Assembly (NCBI GenBank): GCA_003221295.1
Contig: QHRA01000170.1
Span: forward strand, 1 to 37,970
Source of the DNA: Verrucomicrobiota bacterium
GTDB taxonomy: Bacteria > Verrucomicrobiota > Verrucomicrobiia > Chthoniobacterales > UBA10450
DNA length: 37,970 nucleotides
Direction: 5' to 3'
A program made the translations under genes and the position numbers. Position 1 is the stretch's first letter, and the number at the start of each line of letters is the position of its first letter. This document shows, one piece after another, positions 7,803 to 15,557 of this stretch. The notes beneath the pieces are model-generated. The model did no database searches. It was not told the DNA's origin and was given only the letters and a program-made list of their open reading frames with translations.

Positions 7803-7834
7803 GGCAGAGGCGGTGCCATGGGTTAGCCTCTGCC
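7803..7834. repeat. Inverted repeat (9-bp arms) upstream of the sensor kinase
   Basis: GGCAGAGGC at 7803-7811 pairs with GCCTCTGCC at 7826-7834 across a 14-base loop. It lies in the divergent region between the L,D-transpeptidase (start 7725) and the kinase (start 7916). The same CCTCTGC/GCAGAGG arms recur as a hairpin inside recD at 34380-34400, so this may be a dispersed palindrome rather than an operator. Confidence 0.5.
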
Positions 7835-7867
7835 GGGGGAAACGGTCGGGTCGATGAAGGAATGGAC

Positions 7868-7903
7868 GCGTTGCCAGGGAAGTTGGCGTTGCCAGCAAAA
7901 TTG
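7868..7903 (+). repeat. 18-bp direct repeat, two tandem copies, before the sensor kinase start
   Basis: Two adjacent 18-base units beginning GCGTTGCCAG match at 15 of 18 positions (7868-7885 and 7886-7903). The second copy ends 12 bases before the kinase start at 7916. The spacing of nearly two helical turns would suit a dimeric regulator, but it could equally be a chance duplication. Confidence 0.5.
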
Positions 7904-7915
7904 GTCTGACTAAGT

Positions 7916-9901
7916 ATGGGCTTTTTTACGGGTCTCTTTGGCCAGAACGGTTTCATGCCACATGGCCACTGCTACTTGTGGGATCCCGGCCTGATGCGGC
8001 TGCACCTGATCTCGGATTTTCTGATCGCAGCCGCTTACTTTATCATCCCGTTTACGCTTGTTAATTTTGTTCGTAAACGGCGTGAACTGCCCTTCAACTG
8101 GATGTTCGTCTGCTTCGGCATTTTTATTATCGCCTGCGGTATGACGCATGTGATGGAGATCATCACACTTTGGAAACCTTACTATTGGGTTTCCGGAATC
8201 GTGAAAGCAATCACGGCGCTTGCCTCTGTTCCAACCGCGGTGCTTCTTATCCGCCTTATCCCACAGGTGGTAAATATTCCGGGGCCTGCGGTCCTGCGCG
8301 CAGCCAACGAAGCGCTGATCGAGCAGACCAAGCTTTTAAGTCTGATCGTCACCAGTATGGGCGACGGACTGCTGGTGGTTGATCGGGACGGCGCCGCGTT
8401 GCTTTCTAACCCGGCCTTGCGTCGGATGCTTGGATTAAAAGAGGACGAAGACGTTCCCAAAAACTGTTCGCAGGATTGCGGATTCTTTCGCACCGATAAA
8501 GTGACGCGGATTGCGCCAGCGGAGTCACCAACTTCGCGCGCCGTCGCAGGGGGACATGTTGATGACGAGGAAATTTTTATCCAGCACGGCGGTAATGTTG
8601 ATGGCTCGTGGGCGGATGTAACAGCGCGGGCGTTGCGCGATGAGCACGGCACCATTCATGGCGCGGTGGCCGTCTTTCATGATGTCACCGCGCATAAACG
8701 GGCCGAAGAACAGCAGCGAAATCTGCTGCGGGAACGGGAAGCCCGAGCAGAAGCCGAGGCAGCGAACCGCGCGAAGGACAGGTTTCTCGCCGTACTCGGC
8801 CATGAGTTGCGGACTCCGCTTACACCCGTCCTTGCCGGCGTGGAATTACTCGAACAAAAGATCAACGTTAATGGGGAATTCAACGGCACAATCGAAATTA
8901 TTCGCCGCAACATCGAGCTCGAGGCGCGTTTAATCGATGACATTCTTGATCTTACCGCCATCGCCAAAGGAAAAATCAACCTCGATGTTGGCACTGTCGA
9001 TATTCATGCCACAGTGCGGGGCGCCCTGGAGATTTTTAAAACTGAGATCGCGTACAAGAAACTGCGCGTCCACACAAATTTAGCTGCGCCACAACATTTT
9101 GCCCAGGCCGATGATTCGCGGCTGATGCAGGTGTTTTGGAACGTGATGAAGAATGCAATCAAATTTACGCCGGACGGCGGCGCGATTCACATCGAGTCGG
9201 CCAACGAAGCCGGCAAAGTCCTGGTGCGCGTGAGCGACAACGGAATCGGGATTGAACCGGAAGTGTTGCCACGAATTTTCGATTCCTTCGAGCAGGGAGT
9301 GCGTCGCGTCCAGGCCGGCCATGGTGGGCTTGGGCTCGGGCTCGCTATTTCCCGCGCCATTGTCGAAGGCCATCACGGACAGATGGAGGCGAGCAGTCCA
9401 GGCCGGAATCGCGGAACGGTGGTAACGATTTCGCTTGCCACCATTGCGGTGCGAAGCAGCACGGACGAGCCAAGAGGGAAGCGTGACTCGACCGCTGCGA
9501 CCTCGACCAGTGAAGCGCAAAAAACGCGGCCGCTGCGCATTCTTCTGGTCGATGATCACACCGACACGGTTATCACCTTGGGAGCACTTTTACGGAATCT
9601 CGGCTACGACGTCGCCTGCGCCGAAACGGTCAAACAAGCGCTGGAACTGGCGAAAGAATCGAGATTTGATTTGCTCGTGAGCGACATCGGTTTGCCCGAC
9701 GGAAGTGGCCACGATTTGATGCGCCAGATTCGCGCACGACAATCGATTGCTGGTATCGCCCTTAGTGGATTTGGAATGGAAGACGACCTGGAGAAGAGTC
9801 GCGCGGTCGGATTCACCGATCACTTGATCAAGCCGGTTAACGTCGATCGATTGCAAGCGACGCTGCGCGAGATCGCGCGGAGCCGGGCAACGACCAGCTA
9901 A
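7916..9901 (+). CDS. Hybrid histidine kinase with ethylene-receptor-like membrane sensor domain
   Basis: This 661-residue protein has four parts. Residues 1-120 are three hydrophobic helices closely resembling the plant ETR1 ethylene-binding domain: HCYLWDP near the start, SDFLIAAAYFIIP (32-45) and FIIACGMTHVMEIITLW (70-86). The residues known to matter in ETR1 align: D34, Y41, I44, P45, I71, and the copper ligands C74 and H78. A PAS-like domain spans about 150-265. The HisKA domain has FLAVLGHELRTPL with H296. The HATPase domain has NVMKNAIKF, DNGIGI and the GLGLGLAIS box. The C-terminal receiver (about 540-655) has the acidic pair VDD, phospho-acceptor D590 and K639. The GFMPHGHCYLW beginning is typical of bacterial members. 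No Shine-Dalgarno is clear. The ligand is unproven; no ethylene-forming enzyme is nearby. Confidence 0.9.
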   Translation: MGFFTGLFGQNGFMPHGHCYLWDPGLMRLHLISDFLIAAAYFIIPFTLVNFVRKRRELPFNWMFVCFGIFIIACGMTHVMEIITLWKPYYWVSGIVKAITALASVPTAVLLIRLIPQVVNIPGPAVLRAANEALIEQTKLLSLIVTSMGDGLLVVDRDGAALLSNPALRRMLGLKEDEDVPKNCSQDCGFFRTDKVTRIAPAESPTSRAVAGGHVDDEEIFIQHGGNVDGSWADVTARALRDEHGTIHGAVAVFHDVTAHKRAEEQQRNLLREREARAEAEAANRAKDRFLAVLGHELRTPLTPVLAGVELLEQKINVNGEFNGTIEIIRRNIELEARLIDDILDLTAIAKGKINLDVGTVDIHATVRGALEIFKTEIAYKKLRVHTNLAAPQHFAQADDSRLMQVFWNVMKNAIKFTPDGGAIHIESANEAGKVLVRVSDNGIGIEPEVLPRIFDSFEQGVRRVQAGHGGLGLGLAISRAIVEGHHGQMEASSPGRNRGTVVTISLATIAVRSSTDEPRGKRDSTAATSTSEAQKTRPLRILLVDDHTDTVITLGALLRNLGYDVACAETVKQALELAKESRFDLLVSDIGLPDGSGHDLMRQIRARQSIAGIALSGFGMEDDLEKSRAVGFTDHLIKPVNVDRLQATLREIARSRATTS

Positions 9902-10080
9902 TTTGCGCTGCTGATTTCGACGATTTCGCCTGGTCGGCACCGGATCGTCAAAGCGATGGGGCGGCAGCAAATGCTACAGTCTTCGATCAAGTCTTGTTCG
10001 CTCTGCGAAGTATCCACCTCCAATGCGAAAGTTTCCCCGCAATGGGGACAGGAAATATCAGCCGTCACTATTAATTGCAC
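9898..10080 (-). CDS. CPXCG motif-containing cysteine-rich mini-protein
   Basis: This 60-residue protein carries ISCPHCGETFALEVD (Cys11 and Cys14) and EDCSICCRPI (Cys35, Cys38 and Cys39). These are the two halves of the CPXCG family's predicted zinc-binding knuckle pair. Length and spacing match the family, so the start at 10080 is likely. It converges on the sensor kinase, and the two stop codons overlap by four bases. It is cytoplasmic and of unknown function. Confidence 0.85.
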   Translation of the reverse strand: MQLIVTADISCPHCGETFALEVDTSQSEQDLIEDCSICCRPIALTIRCRPGEIVEISSAN

Positions 10081-10106
10081 ATTCGGTCACCACCCGTTGA
10101 ACGCAT

Positions 10107-10197
10107 GTCATCCCGAGTCGCGCAGAGGACGAGGGACCTCCCGATTGGCCGTTTGCCGGTGACCAGCGGCGAGGTTCCTCGCTTCGCTCGGAATGAC
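10107..10197. repeat. REP/MITE-like inverted repeat (GTCATCCCGAG...CTCGGAATGAC)
   Basis: GTCATCCCGAG at 10107-10117 is the inverse of CTCGGAATGAC at 10187-10197, with one mismatch. Inner arms also pair: GGGACCTC near 10133-10140 with GAGGTTCC near 10171-10178. This is the type of short non-coding palindromic repeat seen dispersed in many soil bacterial genomes. It fills most of the gap between the CPXCG gene and the CorC gene. A related copy lies at 20498-20547. Confidence 0.75.
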
Positions 10198-10247
10198 AGA
10201 AGGGAACAGTGTCCCGGCAAATTGGCGCTTGCTCGGTGGTTCCAACA

Positions 10248-11648
10248 CTACAAGCTCGCGTTTGATTTTTTCGCGGCGGCTTCGTCGAGCTTCCTAAAGT
10301 GCAGCTGCTGAACACGACGTCCGTCGCTCTGCGAGATGGTAACAAGATAATTTTCAATCTGGACGTGTTCACCTTGTTTGGGCAAATGGCCGAGAAGATG
10401 GGTCACATAGCCACCGATCGTACTCACGTCCGCGCTTTCCAATTCAATCCCAGCCAGATCGCGTAGTTCGTAAAGGGCAAGCGCGCCATCCACGGTGAAC
10501 TCATTCTCGTTAATCTCGCGAAATTCTTCTTTCTCGGTGTCAAATTCGTCCTGGATGTCGCCGACCAGCTCTTCCAAAATATTCTCCAAGGTCACCATTC
10601 CAACGGTGCCGCCAAATTCATCGACCACGATGGCGAGGTGCGCGTGTTTGTTGAGAAAGAGCGAGAGCAACTTCTCCAGCGACATCATTTCCGGAACCGG
10701 AGTGAGCTCACGCCTGATGCGCAAAAGATCGGGATTCGGATCGCGCATCAGTGGCACTAATTCCTTGATGTGAATCAAACCAATGGTGTTGTCGAGATGG
10801 CCGCGACAAAGAGGAAAGCGCGTATGCCGCGAGGCCAGCGCTTTTTTTACATTTTCCTCAAAGCTCTCTTCGATGTTGAGGAACACAACCTTACCGCGGG
10901 GCGTCATGATATCGCGCACGACACGCTCGCGCAAATCGAGCGCATTTATAAGCAACTCTTTGCCCAGGGGGCTGACCTCTTTCGCCTTTGCGCTCTCGCT
11001 TAAAATCAACCGCAACTCCTCCTCCGAATGCGCCAGCTCGGCTTCTCCCGCTGGCTGAACTCGGAAAATCCGCGCTAGAATCCAGTTTGAGGAGGCATTC
11101 AGGAACCAAATGAACGGCTTAAAGATTGCATAGAAGAGTCGTAGTGGCGGACTGACGAGAAGGGCCGTGCCCAATGACCTTTGAATCGCCAATATTTTCG
11201 GGGCTTGCTCTCCAAGGACAATGTGAAGGGCAGTGATTGCGGAAAAGGCGATCGCAAATGAAATCGATGCCACGACAGTTTCTGAGCTGATACCGACAAG
11301 GGCCAAGAACGGCTGTAGCATCCGAGCGAGAAAAGGTTCACCGAGCCAGCCAAGACCGAGACTGGCCAGCGTGATGCCCAACTGACAGGCCGAAAGATAC
11401 GCGTTTAAATTTTCAACTACGTGCTGGCTGATAGTGGCGCGCTTATTCCCTTCCATGGTAAGGGCGTGCAATTGACTGTGCCGCACTTTGACCAAAGCGA
11501 ATTCGGCAGCGACGAAAAAACCGTTGAGTGCGACGAGAGCGGCAATGACCAGCAGTTTGGTGATGATGACAGCAGGGGAATCCCACCGATCAGCGGCGCT
11601 CACCGCCGTCCAAAGTCCGAAAGATAATGATAAATAAGGAAAGCTCAT
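10248..11648 (-). CDS. HlyC/CorC family (CNNM-CBS) transporter-associated membrane protein
   Basis: This 466-residue protein has the three-part layout of the CorC/CNNM family. An N-terminal transmembrane DUF21 domain (about residues 27-200) includes [19 protein letters not shown] and [23 protein letters not shown] pair (about 225-350) includes [15 protein letters not shown] and [22 protein letters not shown], followed by the [12 protein letters not shown] signature. A C-terminal CorC_HlyC domain (about 370-450) holds [12 protein letters not shown] and [12 protein letters not shown]. Such proteins sit in the inner membrane and take part in Mg2+/Co2+ efflux or resistance. The hemolysin name of the family is historical. 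It is 42 bases downstream of rpsN on the same strand. Confidence 0.9.
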   Translation of the reverse strand: MSFPYLSLSFGLWTAVSAADRWDSPAVIITKLLVIAALVALNGFFVAAEFALVKVRHSQLHALTMEGNKRATISQHVVENLNAYLSACQLGITLASLGLGWLGEPFLARMLQPFLALVGISSETVVASISFAIAFSAITALHIVLGEQAPKILAIQRSLGTALLVSPPLRLFYAIFKPFIWFLNASSNWILARIFRVQPAGEAELAHSEEELRLILSESAKAKEVSPLGKELLINALDLRERVVRDIMTPRGKVVFLNIEESFEENVKKALASRHTRFPLCRGHLDNTIGLIHIKELVPLMRDPNPDLLRIRRELTPVPEMMSLEKLLSLFLNKHAHLAIVVDEFGGTVGMVTLENILEELVGDIQDEFDTEKEEFREINENEFTVDGALALYELRDLAGIELESADVSTIGGYVTHLLGHLPKQGEHVQIENYLVTISQSDGRRVQQLHFRKLDEAAAKKSNASL

Positions 11649-11690
11649 TTATCGAATGCAACTTGGCATCCGAACCTGCAACCAAGCTGT

Positions 11691-11960
11691 CTACCAGCTA
11701 GACTTGGTGACGCCGGGAATCAATCCACTCGACGCCAGCTCACGAAAAGTCAGCCGTGAAATCTTGAAGCGCCGGATAAATGCGCGTCGCCGGCCGGAAA
11801 CCTGGCAACGATTAACCACACGCGTCGGACTGGCATCGCGGGGCAGTTGCACGAGGCCGGCATAGTCCTTCTTTGCTTTTAGCTCCGCCCGCAGCGCGGC
11901 ATATTTCTTGACTGTCGCGCGTTTGCGTTCGTTGCGGTTGACCCAAGAGGTTTTCGCCAT
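11691..11960 (-). CDS. rpsN: 30S ribosomal protein S14
   Basis: Ribosomal protein S14 binds 16S rRNA in the head of the small subunit. The 89-residue protein starts MAKTSWVNRNERKRATVKKY. It contains LPRDASPTRVVNRCQVSGRR and ends with LIPGVTKSSW, the family's hallmark C-terminus. The start at 11960 removes an unsupported 17-residue extension. It is the zinc-free form: the C-x2-C pairs of the short S14 are missing, and length matches the 89-residue type of some non-proteobacterial groups. It lies outside a ribosomal protein operon, next to a corC-like gene. Whether a second rpsN exists in the main ribosomal operon cannot be judged here. Confidence 0.95.
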   Translation of the reverse strand: MAKTSWVNRNERKRATVKKYAALRAELKAKKDYAGLVQLPRDASPTRVVNRCQVSGRRRAFIRRFKISRLTFRELASSGLIPGVTKSSW

Positions 11961-12009
11961 AAAGGAACGCGGAAGGTAGCGGAAAAACCGTCGGAAGCAA
12001 ATCGTTTCC

Positions 12010-12849
12010 ATGGGCGTTCCAGCGCTGCCGGCCCCAAATCGAAAGATGTTCCTTTTGCCCCGAGATGAAATCCCGGAAGCGCCGGATGCCTTGGCTCAGG
12101 CGATCGAGGAAGGATTGCGCAAGTTTGTCTCACGACCAGACAAAATGGTCGTCGTGCGCGGCGCTGACGCGTCGGCGCTGGACTCAATCGCGGTCGATCT
12201 ATCCGGGGCCACGATCGATCATCATCATCGTCCACCGCCGCTCGACCCCTCGGAAGCGATTCCAGCAATGGTGGTGCGGCATATTTATATCTCAGGCGAG
12301 CCGATTAGTATTCTCGGGGGGGACTTCAGTTTTCAGTTCGAAGCTTCTAATATCGAATTGTATCGGAAGGCTCACCCTGAAGGGAAACTGTTGCTCATCA
12401 TGCATCGAGCCCAGAACGGGAATATTCGGTTCGAAATCTCTCGCGCCGCAGCTGAAAGCATGATCATGAAAGGCGCGAGCAAGCTCGCGGAAAAGCAAGG
12501 CGTCGTTGTCGATAATGCCCAACTTGAGTTGACACCGCATGGTCCGCGCGCTCTCGATGGAAAGCTCACCGTCTCCGCGCGCAAGCTCATTTTTCATCCT
12601 GTGCTTAGTCTGGCCGCCACCTTTTCGGTTAGTGACGATCTCGTCGCCACTGTCTCGAATCTGAAATGCCACGGCGAGGGACCGATTGCCGCGCTCGCCT
12701 GCGCCGCGATCACACCTTCCTTTCCAAAAATTGAACGACGCGCCTTTCCACTATCCGCCCTGCCGCTCGGCGAAATACAGTTGCGCGATCTCACAATCGA
12801 TACCGCCAACGAAAAAGTCGTCGTCCGAGCGCGATTTGGTTCGCTGTAA
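12010..12849 (+). CDS. Hypothetical protein, possible DUF2993-like beta-rich protein
   Basis: I do not recognise this 279-residue protein with confidence. It has no signal peptide or membrane segment. An early segment contains a hydrophilic TIDHHHRPPPLDPSEA, followed by alternating hydrophobic strands such as KLLLIMHRAQNGNIRFEIS. A helix follows with AAESMIMKGASKLAEKQG. The helix-plus-strand pattern with a repeated VxLTxxGxRALDGKLTV unit resembles lipid-binding DUF2993-type folds, but this is only a resemblance. The start at 12010 faces the divergent rpsN (start 11960). The next gene, a transglutaminase-like protein, starts six bases after its stop, so the two probably form an operon. Confidence 0.6.
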   Translation: MGVPALPAPNRKMFLLPRDEIPEAPDALAQAIEEGLRKFVSRPDKMVVVRGADASALDSIAVDLSGATIDHHHRPPPLDPSEAIPAMVVRHIYISGEPISILGGDFSFQFEASNIELYRKAHPEGKLLLIMHRAQNGNIRFEISRAAAESMIMKGASKLAEKQGVVVDNAQLELTPHGPRALDGKLTVSARKLIFHPVLSLAATFSVSDDLVATVSNLKCHGEGPIAALACAAITPSFPKIERRAFPLSALPLGEIQLRDLTIDTANEKVVVRARFGSL

Positions 12850-12855
12850 GGAACG

Positions 12856-13662
12856 ATGTTGATCCGAATCGGCTACGATATCTCCTTCGAGCTCGCGAAC
12901 CCGACGCCGTTGATCACGATGCTTTACGTCCATCCTTCGCGACGCGGCGACTTGCAATCGGCGGAGGAAGTCACCGTCGAGCCAGGTGTGCCGGTCCACA
13001 CCTACCTGGATAGTTTTGAAAATATTTGTGGCCGGCTGCTCGCGCCGGCGGGCACGGTGCGATTCACTCTCGACACCACCATTCATGATAGTGGCCAGCC
13101 CGATGCGGAAGCGCCCGAGGCGATGCAGCACAATGTCGAGGATCTACCGGACGAAGCGCTCCGTTTTTTGCTTCCGAGTCGTTACTGTGAAGTGGACAAA
13201 CTAAACGATGAAGCGTGGAGACTCTTTGGTCCGACGCGGCCAGGCTGGTCCCGCGTGCAAACGATCTGTGACTGGGTGCATAATCACATCACCTTTGGCT
13301 ATCACTTCGCCGATCCACAAAAAAGCGCGCTGGAAGTTTACCGCGATGGCAAGGGTGTTTGCCGCGATTTCATGCATCTCGCCGTTACCTTTTGTCGATG
13401 CCTCAATATCCCGGCGCGTTATGTCACCGGTTACCTGGGCGACATTGGGGTTCCACCTGCGCCTTACCCGATGGATTTTAGCGCATGGTTCGAAGTTTTC
13501 CTCGGTGGGAAATGGCACACTTTTGATGCGCGTCACAACCAACGGCGCATCGGCCGTATTCTCATGGCCGTCGGTCGCGACGCCGCTGACGTTGCACTGA
13601 CGACAAACTTCGGCAGCGCCAAGCTGCTCAAATTTCACGTCATCACTGAAGAAGTGAAATAG
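12856..13662 (+). CDS. Transglutaminase-like cysteine-protease-fold protein
   Basis: This 268-residue protein belongs to the bacterial transglutaminase-like superfamily (COG1305-type). An N-terminal beta domain (about 1-95) precedes the catalytic core. The nucleophile region is KGVCRDFMHLAVTFCR with C169, followed by LNIPARYVTGYL. The region normally holding the histidine reads MDFSAWFEVFLGGKWHTFDA: the catalytic aspartate position is D224, but the position of the expected histidine is serine (S209). I recall this serine in many members of this subgroup, so the protein may use a variant triad or be a non-catalytic scaffold. No signal peptide is visible. The ATG is six bases after the preceding hypothetical gene. 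The gene converges on a response regulator, with an 11-base gap. Confidence 0.85.
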   Translation: MLIRIGYDISFELANPTPLITMLYVHPSRRGDLQSAEEVTVEPGVPVHTYLDSFENICGRLLAPAGTVRFTLDTTIHDSGQPDAEAPEAMQHNVEDLPDEALRFLLPSRYCEVDKLNDEAWRLFGPTRPGWSRVQTICDWVHNHITFGYHFADPQKSALEVYRDGKGVCRDFMHLAVTFCRCLNIPARYVTGYLGDIGVPPAPYPMDFSAWFEVFLGGKWHTFDARHNQRRIGRILMAVGRDAADVALTTNFGSAKLLKFHVITEEVK

Positions 13663-13673
13663 CTGTGCGTCGC

Positions 13674-14051
13674 TCAGGCGAGCCCGCCATTATGAGCCGG
13701 CGCGATCTGCTCAAGCACGTTGCGTAATTGCGCGAAATCTATCGGCTTGGTCAGATGATAATCGAAGCCGGCGTCGCGTCCTCGCCTGACATCGTCCTCT
13801 TCGCCGTCCGCGGTCAGTGCCACGCCGGTGAGATGCTGCCGGCGTTTTGCTTCACGAATCACCTCGCACCCGCTGCCATCCGGCAAAGCCAGGTCACTCA
13901 CAATCGCGTCGAAGTGCTTCGCTCTCAGGAATGCAAGCGCGCTTTCCACATTGTCCGCTGCGGAAATGGAATGACCGAAATGCCCGAGCAAGCCGGTCAA
14001 GACGCGGCGGGTATCGCCGTGATCCTCGACCACCAGTATCTGCAAGGTCAT
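13674..14051 (-). CDS. Single-domain response regulator (CheY-like)
   Basis: This is a 125-residue protein consisting only of a receiver domain. The acidic pair E9-D10 is in ILVVEDHGD, the phospho-acceptor is D53 in IVSDLALPDGSG, the switch threonine is in GVALTADG and the lysine in HLTKPID. It has no output domain, so it would act by protein-protein contact or as a phosphorelay intermediate. Its receiver closely resembles that of the hybrid kinase at 7916-9901 (both have the LPDGSG turn after the aspartate), which suggests a shared ancestry or partnership. The intervening genes are unrelated. The 141 bases upstream, to the lptF stop, hold no other gene that I can see. Confidence 0.88.
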   Translation of the reverse strand: MTLQILVVEDHGDTRRVLTGLLGHFGHSISAADNVESALAFLRAKHFDAIVSDLALPDGSGCEVIREAKRRQHLTGVALTADGEEDDVRRGRDAGFDYHLTKPIDFAQLRNVLEQIAPAHNGGLA

Positions 14052-14192
14052 AACTCCGGGAAAAAGCCGCGGCCACGAGAGCCTCGCCTAGTTACCACAA
14101 TCGAAATGGCCCTGCCGGTTGGTTGCTTCGAGCGGCGAAAATTTTATCTCTGTCTCTTGCGTGGGTGGGCGACTTGGAAGGTCGTGCGTCCT

Positions 14193-15299
14193 CTAACGCT
14201 TACTTAGACGGACGAAAAGAACCGCGCCCAGCACGATGAAAAGGACATTCGGAAACCAGACCAGTAGTTCCGGATGAACCCTCGGATTGTTGCGAAGGGT
14301 GTCCGCGATGATCACAAAAAGGAAATAAGAAATGGCGATGACCAGGCTAAGAAGAAAACCAATGGTGGTTTCCCGCCGATGGGCCGTGACGCCGAGCGGC
14401 ACCCCAACGAGGGCAAAAGCCACGCAGGAAAAAGGAAAGGAAAATCGTTTGTTCAACTCCGTCCTGCTGGCGCTGCGCTCCCGTTTGTTTGCGCTCTTTA
14501 ATTGATCGACCAGTTGGGTAATTGACAAAGCCGAGCGACTCGGTCGTTTTTTCTCTTTCTCGTAAAGTTCGTCGAGACTGATCGGAAGAGTGCCCTCAGC
14601 CATGCTGATACCATCGCGAATTTTACGAAGATCGAGCGGATTTTTCTCATCGCGCTGCTGATAACGCGCATCGTAAAGGCGCATCAGAATTCGCTTGTTC
14701 GGCAGATCCGCTTCCAGCATTCCAGTGCGCGCAAAAGTCACCCGTATCGGTAAGGACTGCTCATTCATTTCAAAGACAGTAATGTTCTCGAGTTTATTGC
14801 CGTCTTTCTTTCCGACATAAATTTTGCGGCCCGGAAATTCGTCGATCACCTGATCAGTGCCAAAAAGCGCCATCGGATTTCTGGTTGCGAGATCGTAGAG
14901 ACTGGAGCGCAGTTTTTCCTGCGCCGCTGGGGCCACCTGCACATTGAGCCACAAGCTAATGGCGGTGCAGGCGAGGGCGACAAGAGCCAGCGAAACGCAA
15001 ACGCGCGGCACACTCACGCCGTTGGAACGGAGCGCGACTAGTTCGTTATCCGCCGACAATCGTCCAAAAACCAGCAGGATCGCGGTCAACAATCCCCACG
15101 GAATAGTGAAAATAAGCGAGAACGGCAGCACATAAGCAATAAAGCTAACGAGATACTCGACTGGGACGTCGTGATTCACCAGCAACGGCAGAAGCTTGCG
15201 AAAAATGTTGCCGACGACAAGGACGAGACTGAGGACAAAGATCGCGAACAGAAGATTCACGATCAGCTCGCGGCTGACGAAACGGTCGATCAACTTCAT
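14193..15299 (-). CDS. LptF/LptG family LPS-export permease
   Basis: This 368-residue inner-membrane protein has the YjgP/YjgQ (LptF/LptG) architecture. An N-terminal transmembrane pair (residues 10-35 and 47-80) holds the SRELIVNLLF and YVLPFSLIF patterns. A periplasmic beta-jellyroll domain (about 135-270) contains GRKIYVGKKDGNKLENITVFE. Three C-terminal helices follow, including FSFPFSCVAFALVGVPLG. LptFG pairs with the ATPase LptB to extract LPS and pass it to LptC. Only one of the pair is in view; the partner LptF or LptG gene must lie elsewhere. Its presence supports an outer membrane with LPS or a related glycolipid. Confidence 0.88.
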   Translation of the reverse strand: MKLIDRFVSRELIVNLLFAIFVLSLVLVVGNIFRKLLPLLVNHDVPVEYLVSFIAYVLPFSLIFTIPWGLLTAILLVFGRLSADNELVALRSNGVSVPRVCVSLALVALACTAISLWLNVQVAPAAQEKLRSSLYDLATRNPMALFGTDQVIDEFPGRKIYVGKKDGNKLENITVFEMNEQSLPIRVTFARTGMLEADLPNKRILMRLYDARYQQRDEKNPLDLRKIRDGISMAEGTLPISLDELYEKEKKRPSRSALSITQLVDQLKSANKRERSASRTELNKRFSFPFSCVAFALVGVPLGVTAHRRETTIGFLLSLVIAISYFLFVIIADTLRNNPRVHPELLVWFPNVLFIVLGAVLFVRLSKR

Positions 15300-15429
15300 C
15301 TGTTGATTCGTTAATACGAAAGCATGCTCCTTACAAGGTGCGGCGTGTCTCGAACTGCGTGAACCGCCGCGTCGCCGCAGTGTTCCGGATAGCGCGCCTC
15401 CCGCGTGCTAACGCCAGTCCGGCCCGGAC

Positions 15430-15448
15430 TTTCGGCGTCTCGCCGAAA
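15430..15448. other. Perfect 8-bp hairpin upstream of the FAD oxidoreductase
   Basis: TTTCGGCG and CGCCGAAA enclose a three-base loop. It sits in the 258-base divergent gap between lptF (start 15299) and the FAD gene (start 15558). There is no T-run after it. It may be a regulatory structure in the leader or a fragment of a palindromic repeat. No other feature is evident in the gap. Confidence 0.4.
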
Positions 15449-15557
15449 CAATCTTTGCAGAAATGTCCGCGAAGGCGAGATGCGTGCGCTACCCGAAATT
15501 TCTTGCCGCTACTGCGCGCTCGCTTTGCTTCGCCGTGAAGTCGGCTACTTTCTCGCG

